From the NCBI GenBank assembly GCA_963920635.1, contig OY987298.1, positions 111,094,035 to 111,158,034 of the forward strand: a stretch of 64,000 bases of DNA, read 5' to 3'. Under the pieces are notes generated by a model. It was given only the letters and a program-made list of their open reading frames with translations, ran no database searches and was not told the origin of the DNA. The DNA comes from Pseudeuparius sepicola (Eukaryota > Arthropoda > Insecta > Coleoptera > Anthribidae). Below, piece after piece: positions 10,029 through 24,000 of the stretch. How positions within the stretch are numbered: the stretch's first letter is position 1; every line of letters begins with the position of its first letter. The translations under genes were made by a program, and so were the position numbers.

Positions 10029-10863
10029 TGGACTAACACTATATTAAAGACCCGAGCATGCCCTCATATTTCATTGTTGTTTATGGATTGGGGTGGCGCT
10101 ACAGGACGAAAAAAATTATAGGTTATAGGAGGGCATTCTGGGGGTCAATAAATCCTTTATCTATGCTGGGGGTATTGGGATGTCAGTTTCTGACGTTTAA
10201 AAAATCCAAAATTTTAAATATCCAGCTTTATTATGGTTTACCTTCTTTTTACGGTAACGAATTGTCTTTGCATCCAGTATTTGGCAGTTTTATCCTATTA
10301 ATACGGATTTTCGAGGTAGATTTGTTTGTGATAACATGAAATTTTCGCGCACATGAAGAAAATGGTATGCACAGACCATTAGGTGAATTTCAGAAGAACA
10401 AACACTATTTTGGAAGAGTATTTTTTAACGTATGCAGGAATGAAAATAGAAAATTTTGTTTATAGCTTCAAAGCGATCCAATAGTCCTCCATATAAAGAA
10501 GAAACTGAAAAATCGAATGTGTTTTATGCTTTCACATACTACAACTAGCCATGGACTGCGTTTCAAACCAAAAGGTACCAAATACTCTTGCTTGCTTTTT
10601 AGACTCGCTTTTCTTAGAAAATGTATGGAAATATGCCATGTGAACTTGTCAAATTAGAGGGACATAACAAACAAATATTTTATTTTATTTTGAATATTAA
10701 CTTTGTTGTAACAGACATATTTGCATGTTTTTATTTTATACAAGATTCTGCAACAATGGTGTTTTAACTAAAACCACCATGTAAATTTGTTTCGTCGTGT
10801 AGCGCCAGTGGCGATCGCTTGAAACAGTGCTATGCACAGGTCTTTAATATAGTGTCGGTCCAG
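10029..10863. mobile_element. 835-bp TIR element with perfect 8-bp target duplication
   Basis: An ATTAGTTC direct repeat flanks the element (10021-10028 and 10864-10871). The same site is present once, uninterrupted, in the paralogous repeat at 28480-28690. The ends are inverted repeats of about 24 bp containing CACTATATTAAAGACC. An 8-bp duplication fits the hAT or P superfamilies, but no transposase is present to decide. A diverged relative lies at 51491-52260 in opposite orientation, sharing a GCGATCGCCACTGGCGCTAC block and several internal blocks. Confidence 0.78.
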
Positions 10864-10920
10864 ATTAGTTCGCATAGTCTCGTCGGGGCTTGGCATCTTA
10901 AATTCAGTCGCGTATACAGC
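10864..10920 (+). repeat. Dispersed repeat, right part
   Basis: This continues the repeat at 9840-10028 after the inserted element, beginning with the second ATTAGTTC copy. It matches 28485-28540 in reverse orientation. Beyond it, to 11277, the DNA is AT-rich and unassigned. Confidence 0.6.
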
Positions 10921-11277
10921 TTTCCACAAGAAAAATAATAGTTAATAAGGAAAGCGAGCGTCGTGTACACTTTGTATAATAATTTTGACTCATGTGAAGA
11001 AACACATCAATTATTGCTGGATTACTGTGCTTTTATTTGTTTCATTCGTCTGGGATTTTGCTTTAAGTTAGAAAATAGGTACCGTTCCGGTACGTTTGCA
11101 CTTCTCCCCGATTTTTGTGAAACTTAGTAGCTGACCTTGTCAAATGTCCAATTTATATGCCACATAATAAATGGCTGCATCTAAGGTTACCAAGTAGAAG
11201 CGAGTTCATGTTGTTCAAATGGGGAAGTTGCACTCTTTAATGACAATGAAAATGAAAACTAGGAACGAAAATACTAA

Positions 11278-11660
11278 AGTCTATCCAAGATACAGCGGCA
11301 GTGGATCAAAACATTGGCCACCACGTGACCTATTCTCTTATTGGTCTGGCCGTCATAAAATGTCAAGTGTTTACGCGGCGAGCAGAATGCAGGGCCGGCT
11401 CTTCCCTCAGTCGAGTTTTCTGAATATTTTAGATCGGATCGCGAGCAGTATATTCTGTAAATTTATTTTGCTACGTACTTAATTTAAGGAAATTTATAAA
11501 AATCTGCGAAAGGCAGAAACACACATTTTAGAACTTTTAAAAGAATTAGTTGAGAATTACATGCCACTTGGAATCTCATATTAGTCCGACCCTGGTAATC
11601 GATCGCAAGGCGGTCATGTGACTTTGTTTATATCTACTGCCGCTGTATCTTGGATAGACT
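11278..11660. mobile_element. 383-bp TIR element (AGTCTATCCAAGATACAGCG ends)
   Basis: Perfect inverted ends of about 27 bp (AGTCTATCCAAGATACAGCG, then GCAGT) continue with weaker similarity through an ACATTGGCCACC/ACAAAGTCACAT region. No clear target duplication and no coding capacity are seen. The DNA from 11661 to 12215 is AT-rich with nothing recognised. Confidence 0.65.
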
Positions 11661-12215
11661 ATAGACACGTATTTTTGTTTTTTTCATTTCGAGTTTATTT
11701 AAGCTAAAAAATGTTTTTCTATTTAGGTACGTGACGTCATCAAGCGGCTATTTGAAAGTGGCACGCAAGCTAATGATTTTTTAGTTCAAAATGTTGGTGG
11801 GATTGTCAACAACCCTGGGTTATCTGGTTCTAAACTATGAATTTTGTCTTCTCATGTCAATCGGTTTCGGCATTTATCATGTGATTTTCGAGGTTTTATG
11901 GAGTTTTTTGTGAAATTACGCCTGAACTTTCTTCATTGAAAATATTTTGGCTTCATACTTACTTATTTATTTGCGGATAAGCCAGTTATACTATTTAAAA
12001 ACGTAAGACAGCATTTTATTACCTATTTCTCTTTCTCTTCAGAGGTAACAGGAAAATATGAATTTATTTTGTATAGTAATATGCATAAAAGCATCTATAA
12101 ATGGTAAATTATCGGATTTTGCCTCTAAATATCCACCTACCATTTTAATTTTTAAACACAATAAAAATCATCATCAAAAAATTGCGAGGTCTCCTCAGCT
12201 GCTTGAAAAATACAA

Positions 12216-12224
12216 ACTGAAAAC
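12216..12224 (+). repeat. Left target-site duplication ACTGAAAAC
   Basis: This is an exact 9-bp match, in direct orientation, to 24976-24984, immediately outside the inverted ends of the foldback element. The flanks beyond it are unrelated to each other. Confidence 0.85.
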
Positions 12225-12480
12225 ATGAGCGTGAAAACAGCCACCAGTTTCTGGCCACCGGTTTCTCGCGGGCGCCGTCCCGCGCTATGCCGCCGATAAA
12301 GTCGTGGTCTCTTATCCACCGCACGATTTCCTCATTCTGAGTGCGCAACTGGTGCCAAGAAATAACAAAATAGTTTTATTGCAAAGTATAGACAAAAATT
12401 GTACTGATTATGACCGCCCGAATAACATCTTGTAACAAATAGAAGGGATAAACAAAATAAAATGGCAACTAAAAAAAGGA
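12225..12480 (+). repeat. Left unique terminal inverted repeat of the foldback
   Basis: This 256-bp segment begins ATGAGCGTGAAAACAGCCAC and appears identical to the reverse complement of 24720-24975. The outer ~120 bp are GC-rich with small internal hairpins (the CCACCAGTTTCTGG and GCCACCGG blocks). The inner half is AT-rich. It abuts the satellite at AAGTGGTGG. Confidence 0.85.
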
Positions 12481-15400
12481 AAGTGGTGGCTGGGCTGAAC
12501 TGTACGAGCTGCAATCGATTTTTTTGTCTAAAACTCATCCGCTGTGATCCCTAATGTTCCCCTATAAGTCCCAGAATTTGTTGCTCACGATTAACCCCAA
12601 AATAGCCCCTAATAGAAAAAATACATAAGTGGTGGCTGGGCTGAACTGTAAGAGCTGCGATAGATTTTTTTGTCTATATCTCATCCACTGTGATCCCTAA
12701 TGTTCCCCTATAAGTCCCAGAATTTGTTGCTCACGATTAACCCCAAAACAACCCCTAATAGAAAAAATACATAAGTGGTGGCTGGGCTGAACTGTAAGAG
12801 CTGCGATCGATTTTTTTGTCTAAATCTCATCCACTGTGATCTTTAATGTTCCCCTATAAGTCCCAGAATTTGTTGCTCACGATTAACCCCAAAACAACCC
12901 CTAATAGAAAAAATACATAAGTGGTGGCTGGGCTGAACTGTAAGAGCTGCGATCGATTTTTTTGTCTAAATCTCATCCACTGTGATCCCTAATGTTCCCC
13001 TATAAGTCCCAGAATTTGTTGCTCACGATTAACCCCAAAACAACCCCTAATAGAAAAAATACATAAGTGGTGGCTGGGCTGAACTGTAAGAGCTGCGATC
13101 GATTTTTTTGTCTAAATCTCATCCACTGTGATCCCTAATGTTCCCCTATAAGTCCCAGAATTTGTTGCTCTCGATTAACCCCAAAACAACCCCTAATAGA
13201 AAAAATACATAAGTGGTGGCTGGGCTGAACTGTACGAGCTGCGACCGATTTTTTTGAATAAATCTCATCCACTGTGATCCCTAATGTGCCCCTATAAGTC
13301 CCAGAATTTGTTGCTCTCGATTAACCCCAAAACAGCCCCTAATAGATAAAATACATAAGTGGTGGCTGGGCTGAACTGTACGAGCTGCGATCGATTCTTT
13401 TGAATAAATCTCATCCACTGTGATCCCTAATGTTTCCCTATAAGTCCCAGAATTTGTTGCTCTCGATTAACCCCAAAACAACCCCTAATAGAAAAAATAC
13501 ATAAGTGGTGGCTGGGCTGAACTGTACGAGCTGCGATCGATTTTTTTGTCTAAATCTCATCCACTGTGATCCCTAATGTTCCCCTATAAATCCCAGAATT
13601 TGTTGCTCTCGATTAACCCCAAGACAACCCCTAATAGATAAAATACATAAGTGGTGGCTGGGCTGAACTGTAAGAGCTGCGATCGATTTTTTTGTCTAAA
13701 TCTCATCCACTGTGATCCCTAATGTTCCCCTATAAGTCCCAGAATTTGTTGCTCTCGATTAACCCCAAAACAACCCCTAATAGAAAAAATACATAAGTGG
13801 TGGCTGGGCTGAACTGTACAAGCTGCGATCGATTCTTTTGAATAAATCTCATCCACTGTGATCCCTAATGTTTCCCTATAAGTCCCAGAATTTGTTGCTC
13901 TCGATTAACCCCAAAACAACCCCTAATAGAAAAAATATATAAGTGGTAGCTGGGCTGAACTGTAAGAGCTGCGATCGATTTTTTTGAATAAATCTCATCC
14001 ACTGTGATCCCTAATGTGCCCCTATAAGTCCCAGAATTTGTTGCTCTCGATTAACCCCAAAACAGCCCGTAATAGATAAAATACATAAGTGGTGGCTGGG
14101 CTGAACTGTACGAGCTGCGATCGATTCTTTTGAATAAATCTCATCCACTGTGATCCCTAATGTTTCCCTATAAGTCCCAGAATTTGTTGCTCTCGATTAA
14201 CCCCAAAACAACCCCTAATAGAAAAAATACATAAGTGGTGGCTGGGCTGAACTGTACGAGCTGCGATCGATTTTTTTGTCTAAATCTCATCCACTGTGAT
14301 CCCTAATGTTCCCCTATAAATCCCAGAATTTGTTGCTCTCGATTAACCCCAAGACAACCCCTAATAGATAAAATACATAAGTGGTGGCTGGGCTGAACTG
14401 TAAGAGCTGCGATCGATTTTTTTGTCTAAATCTCATCCACTGTGATCCCTAATGTTCCCCTATAAGTCCCAGAATTTGTTGCTCTCGATTAACCCCAAAA
14501 CAACCCCTAATAGAAAAAATACATAAGTGGTGGCTGGGCTGAACTGTACGAGCTGCGATCGATTTTTTTGTCTAAATCTCATCCACTGTGATCCCTAATG
14601 TTCCCCTATAAATCCCAGAATTTGTTGCTCTCGATTAACCCCAAAACAACCCCTAATAGAAAAAATACATAAGTGGTGGCTGGGCTGAACTGTACGAGCT
14701 GCGACCGATTTTTTTGAATAAATCTCATCCACTGTGATCCCTAATGTGCCCCTATAAGTCCCAGAATTTGTTGCTCTCGATTAACCCCAAAACAACCCCT
14801 AATAGAAAAAATACATAAGTGGTGGCTGGGCTGAACTGTAAGAGCTGCGATCGATTTTTTTGTCTAAATCTCATCCACTGTGATCCCTAATGTTCCCCTA
14901 TAAATCCCAGAATTTGTTGCTCTCGATTAACCCCAAGACAACCCCTAATAGATAAAATACATAAGTGGTGGCTGAGCTGAACTGTAAGAGCTGCGATCGA
15001 TTTTTTTGTCTAAATCTCATCCACTGTGATCCCTAATGTTCCCCTATAAGTCCCAGAATTTGTTGCTCTCGATTAACCCCAAAACAACCCCTAATAGAAA
15101 AAATACATAAGTGGTGGCTGGGCTGAACTGTAAGAGCTGCGATCGATTTTTTTGTCTAAATCTCATCCACTGTGATCCTTAATGTTCCCCTATAAATCCC
15201 AGAATTTGTTGCTCTCGATTAACCCCAAGACAACCCCTAATAGATAAAATACATAAGTGGTGGCTGGGCTGAACTGTAAGAGCTGCGATCGATTTTTTTG
15301 TCTAAATCTCATCCACTGTGATCCCTAATGTTCCCCTATAAGTCCCAGAATTTGTTGCTCTCGATTAACCCCAAAACAACCCCTAATAGAAAAAATACAT

Positions 15401-18020
15401 AAGTGGTGGCTGGGCTGAACTGTACGAGCTGCGATCGATTTTTTTGTCTAAATCTCATCCACTGTGATCCCTAATGTTCCCCTATAAATCCCAGAATTTG
15501 TTGCTCTCGATTAACCCCAAGACAACCCCTAATAGATAAAATACATAAGTGGTGGCTGGGCTGAACTGTAAGAGCTGCGATCGATTTTTTTGTCTAAATC
15601 TCATCCACTGTGATCCCTAATGTTCCCCTATAAGTCCCAGAATTTGTTGCTCTCGATTAACCCCAAAACAACCCCTAATAGAAAAAATACATAAGTGGTG
15701 GCTGGGCTGAACTGTAAGAGCTGCGATCGATTTTTTTGTCTAAATCTCATCCACTGTGATCCCTAATGTTCCCCTATAAGTCCCAGAATTTGTTGCTCTC
15801 GATTAACCCCAAAACAGCCCCTAATAGAGAAAATACATAAGTGGTGGCTGGGCTGAACTGTACGAGCTGCGATCGATTTTTTTGAATAAATCTAATCCAC
15901 TGTGAAGCCTAATGTTCCCCTATAAGTCCCAGAATTTGTTGCTCTCGATTAACCCCAAAACAACCCCTAATAGAAAAAATACATAAGTGGTGGCTGGGCT
16001 GAACTGTACGAGCTGCGATCGATTTTTTTGTCTAAATCTCATCCACTGTGATCCCTAATGTTCCCCTATAAATCCCAGAATTTGTTGCTCTCGATTAACC
16101 CCAAGACAACCCCTAATAGATAAAATACATAAGTGGTGGCTGGGCTGAACTGTAAGAGCTGCGATCGATTTTTTTGTCTAAATCTCATCCACTGTGATCC
16201 CTAATGTTCCCCTATAAATCCCAGAATTTGTTGCTCTCGATTAACCCCAAAACAACCCCTAATAGAAAAAAAAACATAAGTGGTGGCTGGGCTGAACTGT
16301 ACGAGCTGCGATCGATTCTTTTGAATAAATCTCATCCACTGTGATCCCTAATGTCCCCCTATAAATCCCAGAATTTGTTGCTCTCGATTAACCCCAAAAC
16401 AACCCCTAATAGAAAAAATACATAAGTGGTGGCTGGGCTGAACTGTACGAGCTGCGATCGATTTTTTTGAATAAATCTAATCCACTGTGATGCCTAATGT
16501 TCCCCTATAAGTCCCAGAATTTGTTGCTCTCGATTAACCCCAAAACAACCCCTAATAGAAAAAATACATAAGTGGTGGCTGGGCTGAACTGTACGAGCTG
16601 CGATCGATTTTTTTGAATAAATCTAATCCACTGTGATGCCTAATGTTCCCCTATAAGTCCCAGAATTTGTTGCTCTCGATTAACCCCAAAACAGCCCCTA
16701 ATAGAGAAAATACATAAGTGGTGGCTGGGCTGAACTGTACGAGCTGCGATCGATTTTTTTGAATAAATCTAATCCACTGTGAAGCCTAATGTTCCCCTAT
16801 AAGTCCCAGAATTTGTTGCTCTCGATTAACCCCAAAACAACCCCTAATAGAAAAAATACATAAGTGGTGGCTGGGCTGAACTGTACGAGCTGCGATCGAT
16901 TTTTTTGTAAATCTCATCCACTGTGATCCCTAATGTTCCCCTATAAGTCCCAGAATTTGTTGCTCTCGATTAACCCCAAAACAACCCCTAATATAAAAAA
17001 ATACATAAGTGGTGGCTGGGCTGAACTGTAAGAGCTGCGATCGATTTTTTTGTCTAAATCTCATCCACTGTGATCCCTAATGTTCCCCTATAAGTCCCAG
17101 AATTTGTTGCTCTCGATTAACCCCAAAACAACCCCTAATAGAAAAAATACATAAGTGGTGGCTGGGCTGAACTGTAAGAGCTGCGATCGATTTTTTTGTC
17201 TAAATCTCATCCACTGTGATCCCTAATGTTCCCCTATAAGTCCCAGAATTTGTTGCTCACGATTAACCCCAAAACAACCCCTAATAGAAAAAATACATAA
17301 GTGGTGGCTGGGCTGAACTGTAAGAGCTGCGATCGATTTTTTTGTCTAAATCTCATCCACTGTGATCCCTAATGTTCCCCTATAAGTCCCAGAATTTGTT
17401 GCTCTCGATTAACCCCAAAACAACCCCTAATATAAAAAAATACATAAGTGGTGGCTGGGCTGAACTGTACGAGCTGCGATCGATTTTTTTGAATAAATCT
17501 CATCCACTGTGACCCCTAATGTTCCCCTATAAGTCCCAGAATTTGTTGCTCTCGATTAACCCCAAAACAACCCCTAATAGAAAAAATACATAAGTGGTGG
17601 CTGGGCTGAACTGTACGAGCTGCGATCGATTTTTTTGTCTAAATCTCATCCACTGTGATCCCTAATGTTCCCCTATAAGTCCCAGAATTTGTTGCTCTCG
17701 ATTAACCCCAAAACAACCCCTAATAGAAAAAATACATAAGTGGTGGCTGGGCTGAACTGTACGAGCTGCGATCGATTTTTTTGTCTAAATCTCATCCACT
17801 GTGATCCCTAATGTTCCCCTATAAGTCCCAGAATTTGTTGCTCTCGATTAACCCCAAAACAACCCCTAATATAAAAAAATACATAAGTGGTGGCTGGGCT
17901 GAACTGTACGAGCTGCGATCGATTTTTTTGTCTAAATCTCATCCACTGTGATCCCTAATGTTCCCCTATAAATCCCAGAATTTGTTGCTCTCGATTAACC
18001 CCAAAACAACCCCTAATAGA
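12481..18020 (+). repeat. Satellite array, left arm: ~38 tandem copies of a 146-bp unit
   Basis: The unit starts AAGTGGTGGCTGGGCTGAAC and ends AATACAT, with the period measured as 146 bp at successive starts 12481, 12627, 12773 and 12919. Units differ at a few diagnostic sites: GTCTAAATC or GAATAAATC, TAAGAGCTG or TACGAGCTG, AGAAAAAA or AGATAAAA. Blocks of five units recur at 730 bp (for example 13211 against 13941), so a higher-order structure exists. No credible gene is inside. Confidence 0.95.
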
Positions 18021-21000
18021 ACAACAAATTCTGGGACTTATAGGGGAACATTAGGCTTCACAGTGGATTAGATTTATTCAAAAAAATCGATCGCAGCTCG
18101 TACAGTTCAGCCCAGCCACCACTTATGTATTTTTTTATATTAGGGGTTGTTTTGGGGTTAATCGAGAGCAACAAATTCTGGGACTTATAGGGGAACATTA
18201 GGAATCACAGTGGATGAGATTTAGACAAAAAAATCGATCGCAGCTCGTACAGTTCAGCCCAGCCACCACTTATGTATTTTATCTATTAGGGGTTGTCTTG
18301 GGGTTAATCGAGAGCAACAAATTCTGGGATTTATAGGGGAACATTAGGGATCACAGTGGATGAGATTTAGACAAAAAAATCGATCGCAGCTCATACAGTT
18401 CAGCCCAGCCACCACTTATGTATTTTTTCTATTAGGGGTTGTTTTGGGGTTAATCGAGAGCAACAAATTCTGGGACTTATAGGGGAACATTAGGCTTCAC
18501 AGTGGATTCGATTTATTCAAAAAAATCGATCGCAGCTCGTACAGTTCAGCCCAGCCACCACTTATGTATTTTTTTATATTAGGGGTTGTTTTGGGGTTAA
18601 TCGAGAGCAACAAATTCTGGGACTTATAGGGGAACATTAGGCTTCACAGTGGATTAGATTTATTCAAAAAAATCGATCGCAGCTCGTACAGTTCAGCCCA
18701 GCCACCACTTATGTATTTTTTTATATTAGGGGTTGTTTTGGGGTTAATCGAGAGCAACAAATTCTGGGACTTATAGGGGAACATTAGGCTTCACAGTGGA
18801 TTAGATTTATTCAAAAAAATCGATCGCAGCTCGTACAGTTCAGCCCAGCCACCACTTATGTATTTTTTTATATTAGGGGTTGTTTTGGGGTTAATCGAGA
18901 GCAACAAATTCTGGGACTTATAGGGGAACATTAGGGATCACAGTGGATGAGATTTAGACAAAAAAATCGATCGCAGCTCGTACAGTTCAGCCCAGCCACC
19001 ACTTATGTATTTTTTTATATTAGGGGTTGTTTTGGGGTTAATCGAGAGCAACAAATTCTGGGACTTATAGGGGAACATTAGGGATCACAGTGGATGAGAT
19101 TTAGACAAAAAAATCGATCGCAGCTCGTACAGTTCAGCCCAGCCACCACTTATGTATTTTTTCTATTAGGGGTTGTTTTGGGGTTAATCGAGAGCAACAA
19201 ATTCTGGGACTTATAGGGGAACATTAGGGATCACAGTGGATGAGATTTAGACAAAAAATCGATCGCAGCTCTTACAGTTCAGCCCAGCCACCACTTATGT
19301 ATTTTATCTATTAGGGGTTGTCTTGGGGTTAATCGAGAGCAACAAATTCTGGGATTTATAGGGGAACATTAGGGATCACAGTGGATGAGATTTAGACAAA
19401 AAAATCGATCGCAGCTCGTACAGTTCAGCCCAGCCACCACTTATGTATTTTTTCTATTAGGGGTTGTTTTGGGGTTAATCGAGAGCAACAAATTCTGGGA
19501 CTTATAGGGGAACATTAGGGATCACAGTGGATGAGATTTAGACAAAAAAATCGATCGCAGCTCGTACAGTTCAGCCCAGCCACCACTTATGTATTTTTTC
19601 TATTAGGGGTTGTTTTGGGGTTAATCGAGAGCAACAAATTCTGGGACTTATAGGGGAACATTAGGGGTCACAGTGGATGAGATTTATTCAAAAAAATCGA
19701 TCGCAGCTCGTACAGTTCAGCCCAGCCACCACTTATGTATTTTTTTATATTAGGGGTTGTTTTGGGGTTAATCGAGAGCAACAAATTCTGGGACTTATAG
19801 GGGAACATTAGGGATCACAGTGGATGAGATTTAGACAAAAAAATCGATCGCAGCTCTTACAGTTCAGCCCAGCCACCACTTATGTATTTTTTCTATTAGG
19901 GGTTGTTTTGGGGTTAATCGTGAGCAACAAATTCTGGGACTTATAGGGGAACATTAGGGATCACAGTGGATGAGATTTAGACAAAAAAATCGATCGCAGC
20001 TCTTACAGTTCAGCCCAGCCACCACTTATGTATTTTATCTATTAGGGGTTGTCTTGGGGTTAATCGAGAGCAACAAATTCTGGGATTTATAGGGGAACAT
20101 TAGGGATCACAGTGGATGAGATTTAGACAAAAAAATCGATCGCAGCTCGTACAGTTCAGCCCAGCCACCACTTATGTATTTTTTCTATTAGGGGTTGTTT
20201 TGGGGTTAATCGAGAGCAACAAATTCTGGGACTTATAGGGGAACATTAGGGGTCACAGTGGATGAGATTTATTCAAAAAAATCGATCGCAGCTCGTACAG
20301 TTCAGCCCAGCCACCACTTATGTATTTTTTTATATTAGGGGTTGTTTTGGGGTTAATCGAGAGCAACAAATTCTGGGACTTATAGGGGAACATTAGGGAT
20401 CACAGTGGATGAGATTTAGACAAAAAAATCGATCGCAGCTCTTACAGTTCAGCCCAGCCACCACTTATGTATTTTTTCTATTAGGGGTTGTTTTGGGGTT
20501 AATCGTGAGCAACAAATTCTGGGACTTATAGGGGAACATTAGGGATCACAGTGGATGAGATTTAGACAAAAAAATCGATCGCAGCTCTTACAGTTCAGCC
20601 CAGCCACCACTTATGTATTTTTTCTATTAGGGGTTGTCTTGGGGTTAATCGAGAGCAACAAATTCTGGAATTTATAGGGGAACATTAGGGATCACAGTGG
20701 ATGAGATTTAGACAAAAAAATCGATCGCAGCTCGTACAGTTCAGCCCAGCCACCACTTATGTATTTTTTTATATTAGGGGTTGTTTTGGGGTTAATCGAG
20801 AGCAACAAATTCTGGGACTTATAGGGGAACATTAGGCTTCACAGTGGATTCGATTTATTCAAAAAAATCGATCGCAGCTCGTACAGTTCAGCCCAGCCAC
20901 CACTTATGTATTTTATTATATTAGGGGTTGTTTTCGGGTTAATCGAGAGCAACAAATTCTGGGACTTATAGGGGAACATTAGGCTTCACAGTGGATTAGA

Positions 21001-24000
21001 TTTATTCAAAAAAATCGATCGCAGCTCGTACAGTTCAGCCCAGCCACCACTTATGTATTTTTTTATATTAGGGGTTGTTTTGGGGTTAATCGAGAGCAAC
21101 AAATTCTGGGACTTATAGGGGAACATTAGGGATCACAGTGGATGAGATTTATTCAAAAAAATCGATCGCAGCTCGTACAGTTCAGCCCAGCCACCACTTA
21201 TGTATTTTTTTATATTAGGGGTTGTTTTGGGGTTAATCGAGAGCAACAAATTCTGGGACTTATAGGGGAACATTAGGGATCACAGTGGATGAGATTTAGA
21301 CAAAAAAATCGATCGCAGCTCTTACAGTTCAGCCCAGCCACCACTTATGTATTTTTTCTATTAGGGGTTGTTTTGGGGTTAATCGTGAGCAACAAATTCT
21401 GGGACTTATAGGGGAACATTAGGGATCACAGTGGATGAGATTTAGACAAAAAAATCGATCGCAGCTCTTACAGTTCAGCCCAGCCACCACTTATGTATTT
21501 TTTCTATTAGGGGTTGTCTTGGGGTTAATCGAGAGCAACAAATTCTGGAATTTATAGGGGAACATTAGGGATCACAGTGGATGAGATTTAGACAAAAAAA
21601 TCGATCGCAGCTCGTACAGTTCAGCCCAGCCACCACTTATGTATTTTTTCTATTAGGGGTTGTTTTGGGGTTAATCGAGAGCAACAAATTCTGGGACTTA
21701 TAGGGGAACATTAGGCTTCACAGTGGATTCGATTTATTCAAAAAAATCGATCGCAGCTCGTACAGTTCAGCCCAGCCACCACTTATGTATTTTATTATAT
21801 TAGGGGTTGTTTTCGGGTTAATCGAGAGCAACAAATTCTGGGACTTATAGGGGAACATTAGGCTTCACAGTGGATTAGATTTATTCAAAAAAATCGATCG
21901 CAGCTCGTACAGTTCAGCCCAGCCACCACTTATGTATTTTTTTATATTAGGGGTTGTTTTGGGGTTAATCGAGAGCAACAAATTCTGGGACTTATAGGGG
22001 AACATTAGGCTTCACAGTGGATTAGATTTATTCAAAAAAATCGATCGCAGCTCGTACAGTTCAGCCCAGCCACCACTTATGTATTTTTTTATATTAGGGG
22101 TTGTTTTGGGGTTAATCGAGAGCAACAAATTCTGGGACTTATAGGGGAACATTAGGGATCACAGTGGATGAGATTTAGACAAAAAAATCGATCGCAGCTC
22201 GTACAGTTCAGCCCAGCCACCACTTATGTATTTTTTTATATTAGGGGTTGTTTTGGGGTTAATCGAGAGCAACAAATTCTGGGACTTATAGGGGAACATT
22301 AGGGATCACAGTGGATGAGATTTAGACAAAAAAATCGATCGCAGCTCGTACAGTTCAGCCCAGCCACCACTTATGTATTTTTTCTATTAGGGGTTGTTTT
22401 GGGGTTAATCGAGAGCAACAAATTCTGGGACTTATAGGGGAACATTAGGGATCACAGTGGATGAGATTTAGACAAAAAATCGATCGCAGCTCTTACAGTT
22501 CAGCCCAGCCACCACTTATGTATTTTATCTATTAGGGGTTATTTTTATTATCTTGGGGTTAATCGAGAGCAACAAATTCTGGGATTTATAGGGGAACATT
22601 AGGGATCACAGTGGATGAGATTTAGACAAAAAAATCGATCGCAGCTCGTACAGTTCAGCCCAGCCACCACTTATGTATTTTTTCTATTAGGGGTTGTTTT
22701 GGGGTTAATCGAGAGCAACAAATTCTGGGACTTATAGGGGAACATTACGGATCACAGTGGATGAGATTTAGACAAAAAAATCGATCGCAGCTCGTACAGT
22801 TCAGCCCAGCCACCACTTATGTATTTTTTCTATTAGGGGTTGTTTTGGGGTTAATCGAGAGCAACAAATTCTGGGACTTATAGGGGAACATTAGGGGTCA
22901 CAGTGGATGAGATTTATTCAAAAAAATCGATCGCAGCTCGTACAGTTCAGCCCAGCCACCACTTATGTATTTTTTTATATTAGGGGTTGTTTTGGGGTTA
23001 ATCGAGAGCAACAAATTCTGGGACTTATAGGGGAACATTAGGGATCACAGTGGATGAGATTTAGACAAAAAAATCGATCGCAGCTCTTACAGTTCAGCCC
23101 AGCCACCACTTATGTATTTTTTCTATTAGGGGTTGTTTTGGGGTTAATCGTGAGCAACAAATTCTGGGACTTATAGGGGAACATTAGGGATCACAGTGGA
23201 TGAGATTTAGACAAAAAAATCGATCGCAGCTCTTACAGTTCAGCCCAGCCACCACTTATGTATTTTATCTATTAGGGGTTGTCTTGGGGTTAATCGAGAG
23301 CAACAAATTCTGGAATTTATAGGGGAACATTAGGGATCACAGTGGATGAGATTTAGACAAAAAAATCGATCGCAGCTCGTACAGTTCAGCCCAGCCACCA
23401 CTTATGTATTTTTTCTATTAGGGGTTGTTTTGGGGTTAATCGAGAGCAACAAATTCTGGGACTTATAGGGGAACATTAGGGGTCACAGTGGATGAGATTT
23501 ATTCAAAAAAATCGATCGCAGCTCGTACAGTTCAGCACAGCCACCACTTATGTATTTTTTTATATTAGGGGTTGTTTTGGGGTTAATCGAGAGCAACAAA
23601 TTCTGGGACTTATAGGGGAACATTAGGGATCACAGTGGATGAGATTTAGACAAAAAAATCGATCGCAGCTCTTACAGTTCAGCCCAGCCACCACTTATGT
23701 ATTTTTTCTATTAGGGGTTGTTTTGGGGTTAATCGTGAGCAACAAATTCTGGGACTTATAGGGGAACATTAGGGATCACAGTGGATGAGATTTAGACAAA
23801 AAAATCGATCGCAGCTCTTACAGTTCAGCCCAGCCACCACTTATGTATTTTTTCTATTAGGGGTTGTCTTGGGGTTAATCGAGAGCAACAAATTCTGGAA
23901 TTTATAGGGGAACATTAGGGATCACAGTGGATGAGATTTAGACAAAAAAATCGATCGCAGCTCGTACAGTTCAGCCCAGCCACCACTTATGTATTTTTTC

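Noticed and set aside
12332..12538. 68-codon frame present identically at 12538-12332 (minus) and 24662-24868 (plus)
   Set aside because: It lies across the terminal repeat and the first satellite unit. The duplication is a consequence of the palindrome, and the residues show no protein-like pattern.
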